A stretch of 64,000 bases of DNA from Pardosa pseudoannulata (GCA_032207245.1 CM063503.1:58350869-58414868); one strand, 5' to 3'. Positions 1-12,280 are shown, numbered from the stretch's first letter. The notes: generated by a model not told the origin, from the sequence alone. Translations and numbers: made by a program.

Positions 1-5
1 GTAAA

Positions 6-322
6 CCCAGATAGCAAATTAAGTTTGCAGCAAATTCGTAGCAGTCTTGCTTTGCAATCCTGCAAACTTGCAGCAATTTCAGCATGACAAGTCTACAAAT
101 TTGAAACAAGACTGCAGCAAGTATAAGAAATTTCTCTTCCTTTAAGGTTGTCACGACAAGGTTGCCACAGTTTTGCAGCAAAATAGCGTTGCAAAGGAGT
201 AGTCGCTTTATGTTCCTTCTTACTTGCAGGAGTGTCGAAGCAAGTTTGTCAGATCAAATTTGTTATGATAAGATATTATCCAGAAAAAATCAAACTTGTT
301 GCAAGTATGCATGGTATCTGGG
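6..322. mobile_element. Short TIR element (CCCAGATAGC family), copy 1
   Basis: Both ends carry an inverted repeat: CCCAGATAGC at 6-15 and GGTATCTGGG at 313-322, with one mismatch. The interior is rich in short GCAGCAAGTTTGC-like motifs in both orientations. The same end sequences and subterminal blocks recur in reverse orientation at 57200-58804: the left end here matches the right end there and the right end matches the left. Flanks read AAA on both sides, which could be a tiny target duplication. No transposase is encoded; the 60-codon frame at 162-344 is probably accidental. Superfamily is not assigned. Confidence 0.6.
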
Positions 323-419
323 AAATATCTGTTTTATTATGTAAGTCAAAACATTTGGAATTTACATAAATGATTTTATTGGGCTATAAAATAAAATATA
401 TTACTTGCATTAATTGTAA

Positions 420-740
420 CTGTGGTTCATAAAATGAATAAAGATAATTAGCTTCTAATTTATATAAGTAATTAGTTTTTAATTTACAAATTACAAAACT
501 GTTTTGCGGGTAAGAAAATTAAGAGTTGTTTAGCTTAGCGTGTATATTATATGCTTTTTACAAATCTGTTATTTTACATAACGAAATTAGCTCATTTTTG
601 TAAAGTTATAATCTTATTAATAATGTAAAAAATATTCAAAATAAGGGTAGAATTTTTTTATTTTATATTCAATGAAAAATAGGGTGTTATTTCAGCTCGG
701 AAGGTACTAAGTCACTTTAAGATGATATAATTTTATGAAA
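420..740 (+). repeat. Dispersed repeat P1, copy 1
   Basis: This AT-rich stretch resembles 34020-34320 in the same order: a 'tagcttctaattta' block, 'aattagttt(t/c)taatttacaaat', a 'gttttgc' block, a 'gtatat..tatg.tttt' block and an 'aatg(a)aaaatag' block near the end. Divergence is high, so it is an old repeat of unknown class. The rest of 323-1156 shows nothing else that I can support. Confidence 0.4.
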
Positions 741-1156
741 TATGTTGATATGTTTTATGAAAATTTGTTGATAAAACTTTTGAAATTACAAAATTAAGGA
801 AATATTTTAAATCTATATTTAGTTTTCAATTTTCGTATTTTGCATTCTCATATTCTAGTAAGACAATAAGATACCTCAATTTGAGAACTTTTTGAGGTAT
901 CTTTACCTTATTCTTAAAAACGTTATAAGGCTACGACCGAGGGATTTCTTTTCTCAAACAGAAATCAGAAAATTAACATTTGCCCCTATAATTATATATG
1001 CATTAATAGTGGAATATTATTATTATAAAAAGAATGTTTGATTTTTTTTACTTTTTTGTATGAATTAAAAGAAGTATCTTAATCTTGAATAGGTTCGATC
1101 TTCAGCTTTCAAAAGAAGTACCCATTTTGTGTATCTGCGCTACGTCTCTTCTTATG

Positions 1157-1310
1157 TTTGGTTTCGCTTGAAGCGCTACAGTCTACTGATTTGCTACAGG
1201 AGAGCTAATGAGACCGGGACCTACCGCAAAGTCGATTCCGGACGGCTGCAAACATCCATGATTCAAGAAGATTCTAATCCGTGAATTTCGGTACTGTAAC
1301 AAAGAGTTAC
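1157..1310 (-). mobile_element. Degraded tRNA-derived SINE (CCAAA-tail family)
   Basis: Read on the minus strand this is a decayed copy of the SINE at 23007-23183. The body motif 'gctaatgagaccgggacct' is intact near 1205-1223, followed by 'gattccg.acggctgc.aacatccatg'. The tRNA-like head (about 1262-1310) has lost the B box: where intact copies read GATTCGAACCC this copy reads 'gattctaatccg'. The tail has decayed to 'tttggtttcgcttg'. No target duplication is recognisable. Confidence 0.7.
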
Positions 1311-1565
1311 AGTTGGACAAAGCAAGAGCGAAACCAACCTAGAGGTGAAAGCGGGGTGACCCTCCTTCGACCCTATTGGTCAAGAGGGGTTGCTAACCGC
1401 GGAGTAGCCCGCTTCGGCCCAGCAACGCTCCCCAACGAACTTTTTTTAGAGAGATCTGCAGGCCCCCTCGGAGAGAGAGCAAAGGAGAAGGAGCTTGGAT
1501 TTTTGGATCTTCTGCAAGAGTTCGAGCACCATTTTTTTTTCTCATCAAGGCGCCATGTTTGTTAA
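1311..1565. other. GC-rich island of unknown origin
   Basis: This segment is clearly richer in G+C than its surroundings and contains CpGs, for example 'ctaaccgcggagtagcccg'. An open frame of 94 codons crosses it from the SINE remnant (1281-1565), but its start lies in SINE sequence and I recognise no domain. Alternatives are the fragment of a retroelement LTR or leader, a captured exon or a relic CpG-rich promoter. Confidence 0.3.
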
Positions 1566-2685
1566 ATCTTCGACCTAGTGTGGTTAATTTGGCATCATAG
1601 CCCTAAAACCATTTTATATATCTAATGCCATTTACATCTTTATTTAATATTTAATAAACAAGATTCAGCAGGAAGAGTTAGTTTTTTTTTCCAAAAACCA
1701 CTAGACTCACGGCCGGCCTTGACGCTATGTCGGCCTCATCTTAACAGGTACCAAATATCAGCTCAGTGCCAGTTCAACCATTATTCAGCATCTGCTTATA
1801 TATAAAGAAACTTTAAATCTGGAACTTAAACTATCCCTTTGGACCATAATTGGACCTGAATGAATTTTGTGTATCTTTAAAATGACGTCTGTATATACGT
1901 ATTTATCTCGCAAAACTTAAAAGCAGTCTGCCGTAGAATGTTGAAATTTTGTATTTAGTGCAAGTGTTACACAGATTTGTTGTCAACGACTCAAGGTTTT
2001 ACAATTGCATGGTTAAAAAATATAAAGTACAAAGTCCTAAATACAAGTTAAATTTTGCATTTATGATTACGGTAACATCTAGTTGCCCACTCGCTTCTAT
2101 GAATGGTATAGCCAATGTATATAAACGTGAAATTTTAATGTAAGGGGTATTAATGCTGTCGCCCATAACATAAAAATGATACTTTGTAGAATGCTTAAAT
2201 TTTTTATTTAGGATTGTTGTAGCATCTAGGTCTGCACCTTTTTTTATTGCAATCCACACTCTATACAACAAAAGATACAACGACCAGATGCGTTCTGGTC
2301 TACAACAATGCTTCAGAAAAATATTGGTATATTCGTATGTAACTGAAAACAAGGCTTAAGCCAATATTTATTCAAGCAAGAAAAAACAAAAAATAAAATC
2401 TATTATTTGCAGAAAATAATTTCGAATCTTTATTGTTTTATTACTTTTTAGTACGAAGTAAAGGAAATATAGCAATTGTGAATAATTTCTGTTTATAACG
2501 AAATATCTATATAACGGAAAAATTTCCTCGATTATTAGCGCTGGTGATTACCGCTAGGTGGAAGCACTTAAGTTCCGCTAAACCACCCCACCGTGACTTT
2601 ACGGAATTTTACTTTGAACCCTTTAAAGAAAATAGCAATCTAATAATGCATCATAGACTTATAATTTTTTTAATTTATACTTTAA
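1566..2685. other. Intergenic AT-rich DNA, no gene seen
   Basis: No supported gene. A short motif 'gtagaatg.t.aaattttgtatttag' near 1935 recurs near 2183, a weak internal duplication. A GC-richer patch at about 2538-2600 contains, on the minus strand, TGGTTTAGCGG, which fits a Pol III A-box consensus, but no B box follows. Frames at 1949-2143 (+) and 1999-2352 (-) overlap each other and show no domain. Confidence 0.5.
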
Positions 2686-3975
2686 CAGGGGAACAGGTTA
2701 GTCATGCATTTTTCACATAACTTCTTTTATCCGATTGATCTCTCTTTCGTAAATTAACTGCATTCCTTTTAATAAGAAGAGATCAATTTAATTTATTAAG
2801 AAACGTACTGCAATCATCTTTCTTCTCATCGGATAGTTTGATAAATTGATGTTTTATAAGTCTTTTAGGTAATAGTGATATATTACAGAAAATCTATATA
2901 TACCTTATAACATTATGTGTCTTTAACGTGTTTGCTTACAGCTGATAAGGGAATAAAGTTGATTCTGTAGAAATCAATTTTGACGGAGTATTTGGAAGAT
3001 ATAGAATTGCAATGTAGTACTGCAGTAGAATTTAATTAAAATTGTTCGTATAATTTAATAGGTGAACAGGTTAGTCGTGCTTTGTTCACATAACTTCTTT
3101 TATCCGACTGATCTCTCTTTCTCAAATTAATTTCATTCCTCCTAATAAGAAGAGATCAGTTTAACTTATTAAGAAACGTATTGCAGTCATCCTTCTTCTC
3201 ATCGGATAGTTTGATAAATTGATGTTTTATAAGTCTTTTAGGTAATAGTAATATATTACAGTAAATCTATCTGAACCATATAACATTATGTGTCTTTAAC
3301 GTGTTTGCTTACAGCTGATAAGGGAATAAAGTTGATTCTGTAGAAATCAATTTTGACGGTTTGGTTTGGTTTGGTTTGGAGCGCTACGGTCTACTGTTTT
3401 GCACACGAGGGCTAATGAGACCGGGACCTACTTCTTAAAGCCGATTCCGAACGGCTACGAACATCCATGCCATAGTGGGATTCGAACCCACGAACTCCGG
3501 TACCGACGATCAGCGCTCTAACCAATCGGCCAGCGTTCGGCTCCTCAATTTTGACGGAGTATTTGGAAGCTATAGAATTGCTATGTAGCACTGCAGTAGA
3601 ATTTAATTAAAATTTTCCTTATAATTTAATAGGTGAACAGATTGTTCACATAACTTCTTTTATCCGATTGGTCTCTCTTTCGCAAATTAACTACATTCCT
3701 TTTAATAAGAAGAGATCAGTTTAACTTAGTAAGATACGTACTGCAATCATCCTTCTTCTCATTGGATAGTTTGATAAATTGATGTTTTATAAGTCTTTTA
3801 GGTAATAGTGATAAATTACAGTAAATCTATATGAACATTATGTGTCTTTAACTTGTTTGCTTACAGCTGATAAGGGAATAAAGTTGAAATTGTAGAAATC
3901 AATTTTGACGGAGTATTTGGAAGCTATTTAATTGCTATGTAGCACTGCAGTAGAATTAAATTTAAATTTTCCTTT
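2686..3975 (+). repeat. ~370-bp tandem array, 3 copies, one split by a SINE
   Basis: The diagnostic block 'cacataacttcttttatccg' occurs near 2715, 3087 and 3647. Each unit continues through 'aagaagagatca', 'ataagtcttttaggtaatag', 'cagctgataagggaataaag' and 'gacggagtatttggaag'. The first step is about 370 bp. The second is about 560 bp because a 185-bp SINE plus target duplication sits in unit 2 (3360-3544). Without it the period is again about 370 bp. No coding capacity is seen. Confidence 0.85.
3360..3544 (-). mobile_element. tRNA-derived SINE with target-site duplication
   Basis: On the minus strand the element starts with a tRNA-like head carrying an A-box (TGGCCGATTGG) and a B-box (GGTTCGAATCC; plus strand 'gggattcgaaccc', about 3478-3490). 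A body with 'aggtcccggtctcattagcc' and a short (CCAAA)n tail follow; the tail reads 'ggtttggtttggtttgg' on the plus strand at 3359-3379. A 13-bp duplication, tcaattttgacgg, lies at 3347-3359 and 3545-3557. The insertion interrupts one monomer of the ~370-bp array and the flanking copies show the uninterrupted sequence. Confidence 0.92.
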
Positions 3976-5945
3976 AAACCAGAGTAATGGAAAATAAGTT
4001 TCAAGTACATAATATTTATCCTCTGTCTTATCTGTAACAAAATTTAGATTTTTAGCAAATCAGTGAGCTAGTATTTTATTACCTATTCTAGCTTGACTCG
4101 TTTAGATAAATTAGTTTCGCGGAAGAGAAAATGATTCCACAGAAAGTTCATAAATTTAAGCTATCAATTTCTAAAAGTAATATTCTGAGCTCGGCTTTCC
4201 ATGTAGTGTGTTCTCTACCCCAGATAAATACAATACTTCAAACAGCATTTTTAACAAAAAAAAATTTGAAGAATCTGATATTTTAACTAATCAGTTACAA
4301 CTTATGCAAAATTTTAACTTTGTGTATACTTTAGGAAAACGAAGATGGGATCATTACTTTACTTAAGTTAATAATCGTAGTTTCGGCAGAAACTTTATTG
4401 GTTTAATTGATGAAGTAACTGTAATATATATTCGTAGTGTTTAAATAAATAATGAAAAGGTCATTTAGGTTTACATTTTTTGTAAATAGTTTGCTCTGTT
4501 TGGCAATCATATATTGATTACTTATATGATCAAATTTGCGTGTCTTTTATATTGACTGTTTTTCCCAGGTTTGCTCAACTATAAAAGAACAATAATTTAA
4601 ATTATGAGGATCACGCAAAAGTAGAAAAATATATAAGAATTTCAATCACTATAAAACAGAAGGCACATTTGCAATGTTTATTTTCTTTGGGGTAATTTTT
4701 TTAAGTATTATGGTAATACTAGTGTATTGGAGTAACTCAATGAGGTTTATATAACTATGTTTTAATAAAATAGTACGATTACAATCGTTCAGAGAAAAAT
4801 GCAATTCTCAAGAATATCAATTTGAAAGTAGTACTTTTAAAGATTTAGAATTGCAATGCAAGGCTGTAGTTTAATTTCATTTAAATTTTCTGTTAAACCG
4901 TATAGTAGAGAATAAGCTTTAATTATATAATTTTAGTCCTGTTTTTACCTGTGCCCATAGAGTAGAAAATTTTATAAAGATTGCAAACACTATAAAACAG
5001 AAGGAATATTTGCGATGTTTATTTTCTTTTTTAAACAATTTTTTATTACGGTAATACTAATGTATTAGAGTAACTCTACGGGTTTATATAACTATATTTT
5101 AAACTATTATGATTACAGTCGTTTAGAGATACATGTAATTCTCAAGATTATCAGTTTGAAAGTAGTATTTTAAATATTTAGAATTGCAATGCAATGTTGT
5201 AGTGAAATTTAATTTAAGTTATCTTTAAAACTAGTACAGGGAAGAATAAGCTTTAACCATATAATTTTAGTCCTGTTTCTTGTATGTAATAAAATATAGA
5301 TATTTAGCAAATCAGTGAGAAAGTATTTTTATTACCTATTCGAGCTTGACTCGTTTAGATAAATTAGTTTTACTCAGGAGAAAATGATTCCACAGAATGT
5401 TCATAAATTTATGCTATCACTTTCTAAAAGTAATATTCTGACTTCGGCTTTCTATGTAGAGTGTTTCCTAGCTCCGATAAATACATTAGTTTCAAAAGCA
5501 ATTTTAACACGAAAAAAAAACTAGAAAAACCTGATATTTTAACTAATAGTTACAACTTATGCTCAATCTGAATATTGTATATACTTTAGGAAAACGGAGA
5601 TGAAGTCATTATCCTACTAATTATTAATAATCCTATTTAGGTAGAAATTTTGTTGGTTAAATTGAGGACACAATTATAACATATATTCCTATTATTAAAA
5701 TAATTAATGAATAATTCATTTAGATACACACTTTTAGCAACTAGTTCCCTAATTCATTAGGAAATATTTTATTGTTTATTTAAAAGAACGAATTTGCATG
5801 TTTATATACCGACCATTTTTACCTATACTTTATACTTAACCATAAACAAAATAATTTAAATTACGGTAATATAATCATGTAAAAATAAAATAATTTATAA
5901 AAATTGCAAATATTATAAAAAAAGGCATATTTTAAGCCATTTAAA
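3976..5945 (+). repeat. Nested direct duplication, ~1.24-kb spacing
   Basis: Sequence from about 3980 to 4690 recurs with divergence at about 5230 to 5940. Anchors include 'agcttgactcgtttagataaattagtt' (near 4089 and 5343), 'gagaaaatgattccacag' and 'ctttctaaaagtaatattctga'. Between the halves a second, ~370-bp duplication is visible: the 'actataaaacagaagg' block near 4649 and 4989 and the 'tttagaattgcaatgcaa' block near 4845 and 5178. Part of this inner unit also matches the end of the preceding array ('attgctatgtagcactgcag'). The units therefore look like one expanding block with higher-order duplication. Confidence 0.75.
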
Positions 5946-6205
5946 ATACTTTATTAAATTTTTGAACTATGTTTAAATGTAATTATTAATGAATTATATC
6001 ATTTTTGTAGAGTTATGTGTAAATAATTTTACAAAAAATAATGTATTTATACGCACAGGAATTTCTAATGAACTGTTTTTGCTGTGCATAAGTTTGTTTA
6101 TTGAACTGTGAAGGTGGATGAAGCTACAACGTCAAAGATACTACACCGAAATCACTCGTTTGCAATGTTTCTTTAGTTTTTATTTTACAAATGCCGTACA
6201 GTTAA
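5946..6205. other. AT-rich spacer with possible LINE 3' UTR
   Basis: No gene is seen. The part next to 6209 would be the 3' untranslated region of the LINE fragment if that fragment is read on the minus strand. Confidence 0.35.
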
Positions 6206-6208
6206 CGC

Positions 6209-6490
6209 CTAAGCCATTAGTTCAAGGGATCTCCGATACTTTTTAACAATGTCCTCATACTGAGAATGTACAACACAGTCATTTAAATGTTCAAAAGTCA
6301 TTAGATGACTAGAGCCAATCAATACACTGTCCGATGAATCCACCACCCCAACTCTGTAGAGGGGGTCTTGTAAACAGTCATTCCCAGTGAGAACTCTAAA
6401 AAGGACTACTGCAGTCTTTTTCAGAAAATTGAGAACAGCTCTCTCTTCCCTCAAAATCTTCCATCCCTTATTCATTCTACGTTGAATCAT
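6209..6490 (-). pseudogene. C-terminal fragment of a LINE ORF2 (reverse transcriptase protein)
   Basis: The 93-residue minus-strand frame matches what I know of the C-terminal tail of Jockey/CR1-like arthropod LINE ORF2 proteins. It has a basic start, then VLFRVLTGNDCLQDPLYRVG (the usual 'F(R)LxTGHDCL..HLxRIG' block), then a degenerate zinc-knuckle-like region and finally DIVKKYRRSLELMA, like the usual '..YWxARxxMA' end. The CPxC pair is lost (SDSVLIGSS), while the later H and C (FEHLNDC) remain. The reverse transcriptase and endonuclease domains are absent, so this is a dead 5'-truncated copy. Assignment rests on motif recall, not a search. Confidence 0.55.
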
Positions 6491-6767
6491 ACCTTGTTTA
6501 ACGTTTTGAGGACGGGTGGTTGATATTTCAACCGAGTGGTTTAAGAATCAAAAGTACGAACCTGGTCAAGATATGCACCAAGCATTTCTTTCCTCTATGT
6601 TTCACTGTTCATCTTTCATAATGGATATGGCAGCGTCGTTCTTATTATTAATTTTAATTATTAGTCCTACTTTCGTAAGAATACTTTAACAAACTGATCG
6701 AATGGACTAACTTAAAAATCTCGTCTTAATCTACACGGATATGGAGAAAACTGCCGTCGTGAAAAGG

Positions 6768-7213
6768 TTAAGAGTTTTCTTTAGAGTCAGATTAACAAAC
6801 AATTTAGTTGTCTGAAATGAAAAAAGGCCCTTTATACGTTGATCTATCAATGCTTCCTTTTTAGCCAGTATCAAAATAAACTCAGGAGAGCATAGCAAAG
6901 CTGTAGAAGATTTTGCATTTATCAAGGTGCACCACGAGGAGGCCTGCCACTTTACATCCCCTCCCATGTTTCTATAGTTCTTACATGTAATTTCACTGAA
7001 CAATCTACTTCAAAAGCACTTTTTATAGCTTGTGAGCACCTCAATCAATAATATATTTTAACATTTGCTTTTATCGTATATGCCATAATTCTACGTTGAA
7101 TCATACCTTGTTTAAGAGTTTTCTTTAGAGTCAGATTAATAAACAATTTAGTTGTCTGAAATGAAAAAAAGGCCCTTTATACGTTGATCTATCAATGCTT
7201 CCTTTTTAGCCAG
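6768..7213 (+). repeat. Rearranged duplication next to the LINE fragment
   Basis: A ~105-bp block, 'ttaagagttttctttagagt' through 'gcttcctttttagccagta', occurs at about 6768-6872 and again at 7110-7216. Just before the second copy, 'ctacgttgaatcataccttgttta' (7088-7112) repeats 6477-6501 from the LINE fragment's 5' side. The second copy is therefore a scrambled join of two pieces. The 90-codon minus frame at 6731-7003 runs across the first copy; I recognise no domain in it. Confidence 0.7.
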
Positions 7214-7308
7214 TAAACACCTCTGTAAAACATATTTAATACATGTTAAATTATTCTGTAATACGTTTTAAATCATTACAGATCTCTTTTAAAAGTAACA
7301 TAATCTTC

Positions 7309-7640
7309 GTTCTACCTTGGCCAACCAGTAATCTTTTAGAATTAAACATATCACCCCATAAGAAAAAGTCAGTGATAAGAATCGAAACTGAAAGATAGCG
7401 TTCATTGTACAACACAAAATCAGTTGAATCAGCCTTTCCAAACTTATTTCAGAAGCTTAAGTTTCTTACCGTGGTTCTACCTTGGCCAACCAGTAGTCTT
7501 TGAGAAGTAAACATATCACCACTTGTTATAATTCAGCGATAAAAAATGGAACTGAAACATAGCGTTCATTGTGCAACACAAATTCAATTGAATCAACCTT
7601 TCCAAACTTTTTTGAGAAGATTAAGGTTCTAACCTTGTTA
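7309..7640 (-). repeat. ~163-bp tandem duplication, possibly decayed coding DNA
   Basis: Two units, about 7309-7470 and 7474-7640, share 'ttctaccttggccaaccagta', 'aacatatcacc', 'agcgttcattgt.caacac' and 'cctttccaaactt'. On the minus strand unit 2 lies in a 63-codon frame (7526-7717), and frameshifted readings of both units give a shared DMF(T/N)S(Q/K)RLLVGQGRT. Conservation of a peptide across units with a shared shift is only suggestive. I do not recognise the family. Confidence 0.5.
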
Positions 7641-9225
7641 TCCATTGTCAAGACAACGCATGTACCTAAAATGCAAAATAACGATTTAAAACTTTCAGCT
7701 TCAAAGATTTGAATCATCCTTTTTCAGTACACTGCTCCTATGCGATACCTCGAAGCCGGAAAACAGTTTGGAAGGAAGTTGTTCTGCAAATTATGTTAAA
7801 ACTACTAAAATATCTGACTGTGATGATTGCCTGACACTTTATGGATAAAACCGTGTTATGCGATATAAGTGTTTTAAAATAAGATTAATTCATGAAAGCT
7901 CTGACTTGACTTTATAGGTATCTGAATCTAAAGTTAATACCCAATTTCAGTAAATATTATAGTAGTTGTTTTTAAACAAATTCTATTCTAAACTAACCTT
8001 TGCAAGGCACATACACACACACATACTTATGAGTTTTTCTATGTGTGTATACATACATATATATACATAAATATACCCATGTAAAACATATATAAATATA
8101 CATTATATTTATATATGTGTTTCTCTCTATATGTGTGTATGAGTGTGTAATGATACTTTAACGAAGATAAAAAACTTAATTATTATTGTATTCGGAAATG
8201 AATTTCTGCCAATTCTGTACCTAAAATTATAACTTTTGGCTGAACGTTTCAACTTCTTTTTCAACTGTGGTAAGCTTTAGAGATCACGAGAACACCAATT
8301 TATTTTTCTCTTAGTTCAACTAATCTTACATAACTCCTTTACGTAACTTAGTTTCAATTCTTAGAGTCCCCTAAGTGATATACTCTCAACTTCTAATAGG
8401 TTGATTCCCTTAAGCCCTCACTATGCAATATAAGGGAAAGTATAAATTTAGAATTAAAAGTTTCAGATTGTTTGGATAAACTCAACATTTTTAATTTCAA
8501 TTTTTAACATATTAACGGCTATTCATCTAGAATGGATATCATTCATGTTTGTATGGTAAAAAATGGTAAAAAATGGGCATTGCATATGAATACATTATGC
8601 CTTGTGAATAAAAATTAATTATTTTGGAGACTGCACATTTTACAGGATCGAATATTTTAATTTAATAATACTTTTCTTCCCATGCAGAGAAAATTTTTTA
8701 TAGCATTTAATTTCTATATTAATTTCCCTAATATTTAGTATATTATAGCACATTATATATAATAAATATGTAAGTCCATATATAATAAGAATATTTTAAT
8801 TCTAATTAAATTTAAACTTATATAATGAAAATATTATACGTAATTTTGTATATAATAAATTAATGTAAGAAATGTTTTTAATAAGATATATTCTACTTAT
8901 TGCTTTGTTTATTACTTAATATAAATTTATTTTTAAAGATACATGTAAAAGAATAAAATTATCTTGAATCTAATAAATTTCTACATGTCAGTTATATGTA
9001 ATATATGTAATAAGTAAATTATATAAATAAATACAGAATGTGTACATTACATATTAAATAATAGCACATTAATAGTAATAGTTATATGTCTAAATTTAAA
9101 TTTTTTAATTTTATAAAACAATAATTAAAATCCTAATATAACAAGTATTAAGTAAGAATTCTAATATAATTCATAAAAAATTTAGCGCGCTTATAAATGT
9201 CGAAAATAAGAATTATGAAGATTAA
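7641..9225. other. AT-rich intergenic DNA with a minor simple-sequence patch
   Basis: No gene is seen. A loose CA/TA/TG simple-sequence patch runs from about 8005 to 8150. The remainder is AT-rich DNA without visible repeats or supported frames. Confidence 0.55.
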
Positions 9226-9227
9226 GA

Positions 9228-10268
9228 AATTGTGTTAAATTTAATAAACAATGAAAATTAGTTTTATAAGTTTCAAAGTAGTTGTCCTTTAATACCTTAC
9301 ATAGTTACATTTTAATAGCATTAATCTTGCACTAATTAATTTGTGAATAATTCCTCTAGTTTCTTCCTACAATAGAAATTGTGTTAAATTTAATTAACAA
9401 TGAAAATTAATTTTATAAGTTTCAAAGTAATTGTCCTTTTACACCTTACAGAATTACATTGTAATAGTATTAATCTTCCACTAATTAATTTGTGAATTAT
9501 TCTTCTAGTTTCTTCCTACAATAAAAATTGTGTTAAGTTTAATAAACAATGAAAATTAATTTTATAAGTTTCAGAGTAGTTGTCCTTTAATACCTTACAT
9601 AGTTACATTGTAATAGCATTAATTTTGCACTAATTAATATGTGAATTATTCCTCCAGTTTCTTCCTATAATAAAAATTGTGTTAAATGTAATAAACAATG
9701 AAAATTAATTTTATAAGTTTCCAAGTACTTATCTTTTATACCTTACGTAGTTACATTGTAATAGCATTAATCTTACACTAATTAATTTGGGAAACATTCC
9801 TCTAGTTTCTTTCTACAATAATTTTTTTTAATTTAATAAACAATGAAAACTAATTTTATAAGTTTCAAAGTAGTAGTCCTTTTATACCTTACATAGTTAC
9901 ATCGTAATACCATTAATCTTGCACTAATTAGTTTGTGAATTATTCCTCTAGTTTCTTCCTACAATAAAAATTATGTTAAATGTAATAAACAATGAAAATT
10001 AATTTTATAAGTTTCAAAGTATTTGTCCTTTAGTACTTTACATAGTTACATTGTAATAGCATTAATCTTGCACTAATTAATTTGTTAATTATTCCTCTAG
10101 TTTCTTCCTACAATAAAAATTATGTTAAATGTAATAAACAATGAAAATTAATTTTATAAGTTTCAAAGTATTTGTCCTTTAGTACTTTACATGGTTACAT
10201 TGTAATAGCATTAATCTTGCACTAATTAATTTGTTAATTATTCAGCTATAGTTTCTTCCTACAATAAA
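9228..10268 (+). repeat. ~149-bp tandem array, 7 copies
   Basis: The block 'taataaacaatgaaaatta' recurs near 9241, 9389, 9539, 9689, 9834, 9982 and 10132, each followed by 'ttttataagtttcaaagta', 'ttacatagttacatt', 'gcattaatcttgcactaatta' and 'cctctagtttcttcctacaa'. Units differ by a few percent and small indels. The last two are nearly identical to each other, suggesting recent duplication at the right edge. No coding potential. Confidence 0.92.
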
Positions 10269-10888
10269 ATGTTTTTACTATTCAGACACGATTTGATTAC
10301 TGCAGTCGGTTTGATTTACTTTGTAAAATTACAGAAATTTTGAGAGTAATTAAGCTATATTCAGCGCTTGAAAGAAAGTGCACCGAAAAACAAAGAATAT
10401 TTTTCCACCCGATTGCTCTTGTCACAAACAGCTTACGTGTTATTTCTTTAAGCCCGAGGCGTTGAAGTGAAATTACGTTTTCAAGAATCCTGGCACACAT
10501 AAAGCGGCGAAAAGGAAATTTAGAAGAAATGGTTTGTCAGAGAAAAGCTTGAAAATTGGGCTGTGATGAGCCTGTTGTTTTTTTTTCTCATTGACCCATC
10601 GTTATTGATTTTAATCAAAATGTCAAGGAAGGATGTCATACGTTTCGACTTTAAATGTTAAATGTTATTTGGCATTCAGTTTCAGATGTTCATCACGTGA
10701 TTTGGTTTTATTTGTTTAAAATGTAAATACAGTAATACATGTTTTATTATTTCAATTTATATTCGTTCAAAGATTTATGATTATCTGAATGGCATATTTA
10801 AATACTTAAATCGAATTAAATCTTACAGATGTGAAAATGTATAGACATTTTAAGAACTACAAGCATGTATGCATATGTTATACATGTG
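10269..10888. other. Spacer with an unexplained, slightly GC-richer patch
   Basis: No supported gene. Between about 10290 and 10510 composition is less extreme and a 67-codon minus-strand frame (10297-10500) is open, but it shows no recognisable domain or splice context. Confidence 0.4.
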
Positions 10889-11234
<346 letters not shown>

Positions 11235-11238
<4 letters not shown>

Positions 11239-12062
11239 CCAGTGTATACTAATATATTTTAATGATAATACTATGTGTTTACTTAAATTTTGTTATTTTA
11301 ATAATACTAAATAAAATTAGCTAAAATATTTACTACATATTAATTAAACTGGACTTTTTAAACAATCACAAGTACTCGATTCTTTTAATATCATCAATTA
11401 ACATCAATTCAGTGTGTTTTTCATTATTTTGTATCTGTACATCGAAAGTAAAGGGCACTATGTCATGAATTTCACATTTTACGGGATAGCCTAATGAAGA
11501 TTTTTTTATAGATTTGTTTGAGTTAAACCAGTTAGAATGAAAAGCTTTATAAACGTCTTTAATGTAATAAGGGAGAGAAAGTAAATGTGAATCTAAAAAA
11601 AAGAAACAGAAATAAGAAGTTTTGTGCCCAAATATGGGTCTTTACCTAGAAACCATGTTAATTCATAGTGTATTTTCCAATTCGTTATATTTAACAATTT
11701 TAGCAAATGGAGGTAATGCTTTTATCAAAACAGATTATACACGATTATGGAAAAATCTCAAATTTGGATAAGATGGACATATTACCCTAATTCACGGATT
11801 CATTTTAGGATTTTTTATGATAGTCTTAATAAACTTTTAGGAGGATAATCCTTTCTATAGTATGTTTTTTCCCTTCTATGATGAACATGGAATAGCCAGC
11901 AAAAACATCCACATAGCAGGGCTGTCCTTGCGTTCTAGCAAGTCCACCTCCCCCAAAAATATTTTGATTTATTATTTCCATTTAGAATTTTAAATAGAGC
12001 ATAATCTTATGTAGAGCCAAAAGTATTTTGAAAACATTTTAAATAAAAAATTACAGATGAAA
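11235..12062. other. Intergenic AT-rich DNA
   Basis: I see no gene, repeat family or structured element that I can support in this interval. Confidence 0.5.
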
Positions 12063-12275
12063 AAATAATTTAAGGCTTCTTTTAAATATGCACATTTGAT
12101 TACACTTATACGAGTAAGTACCCGAAAAATAAAATTGATTTTCGACTGGCACTTTATCACTTAAAGATGAAATGCCTTTCAAACTAGATATCGTTTAACC
12201 ATAATATTACCATCAATGATGGAGATAGAGAGTACATTCTTAGAGTACAAATATATTGGAGAGAATGTTGGAGAG

Positions 12276-12280
<5 letters not shown>

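Noticed and set aside
6731..7003. 90-codon minus frame as further LINE coding sequence
   Set aside because: Out of register with known ORF2 motifs; much of it is the duplicated noncoding block.
9228..10268. CRISPR-like regular repeat array
   Set aside because: Whole ~149-bp monomers are homologous with no unique spacers, and the DNA is eukaryotic.
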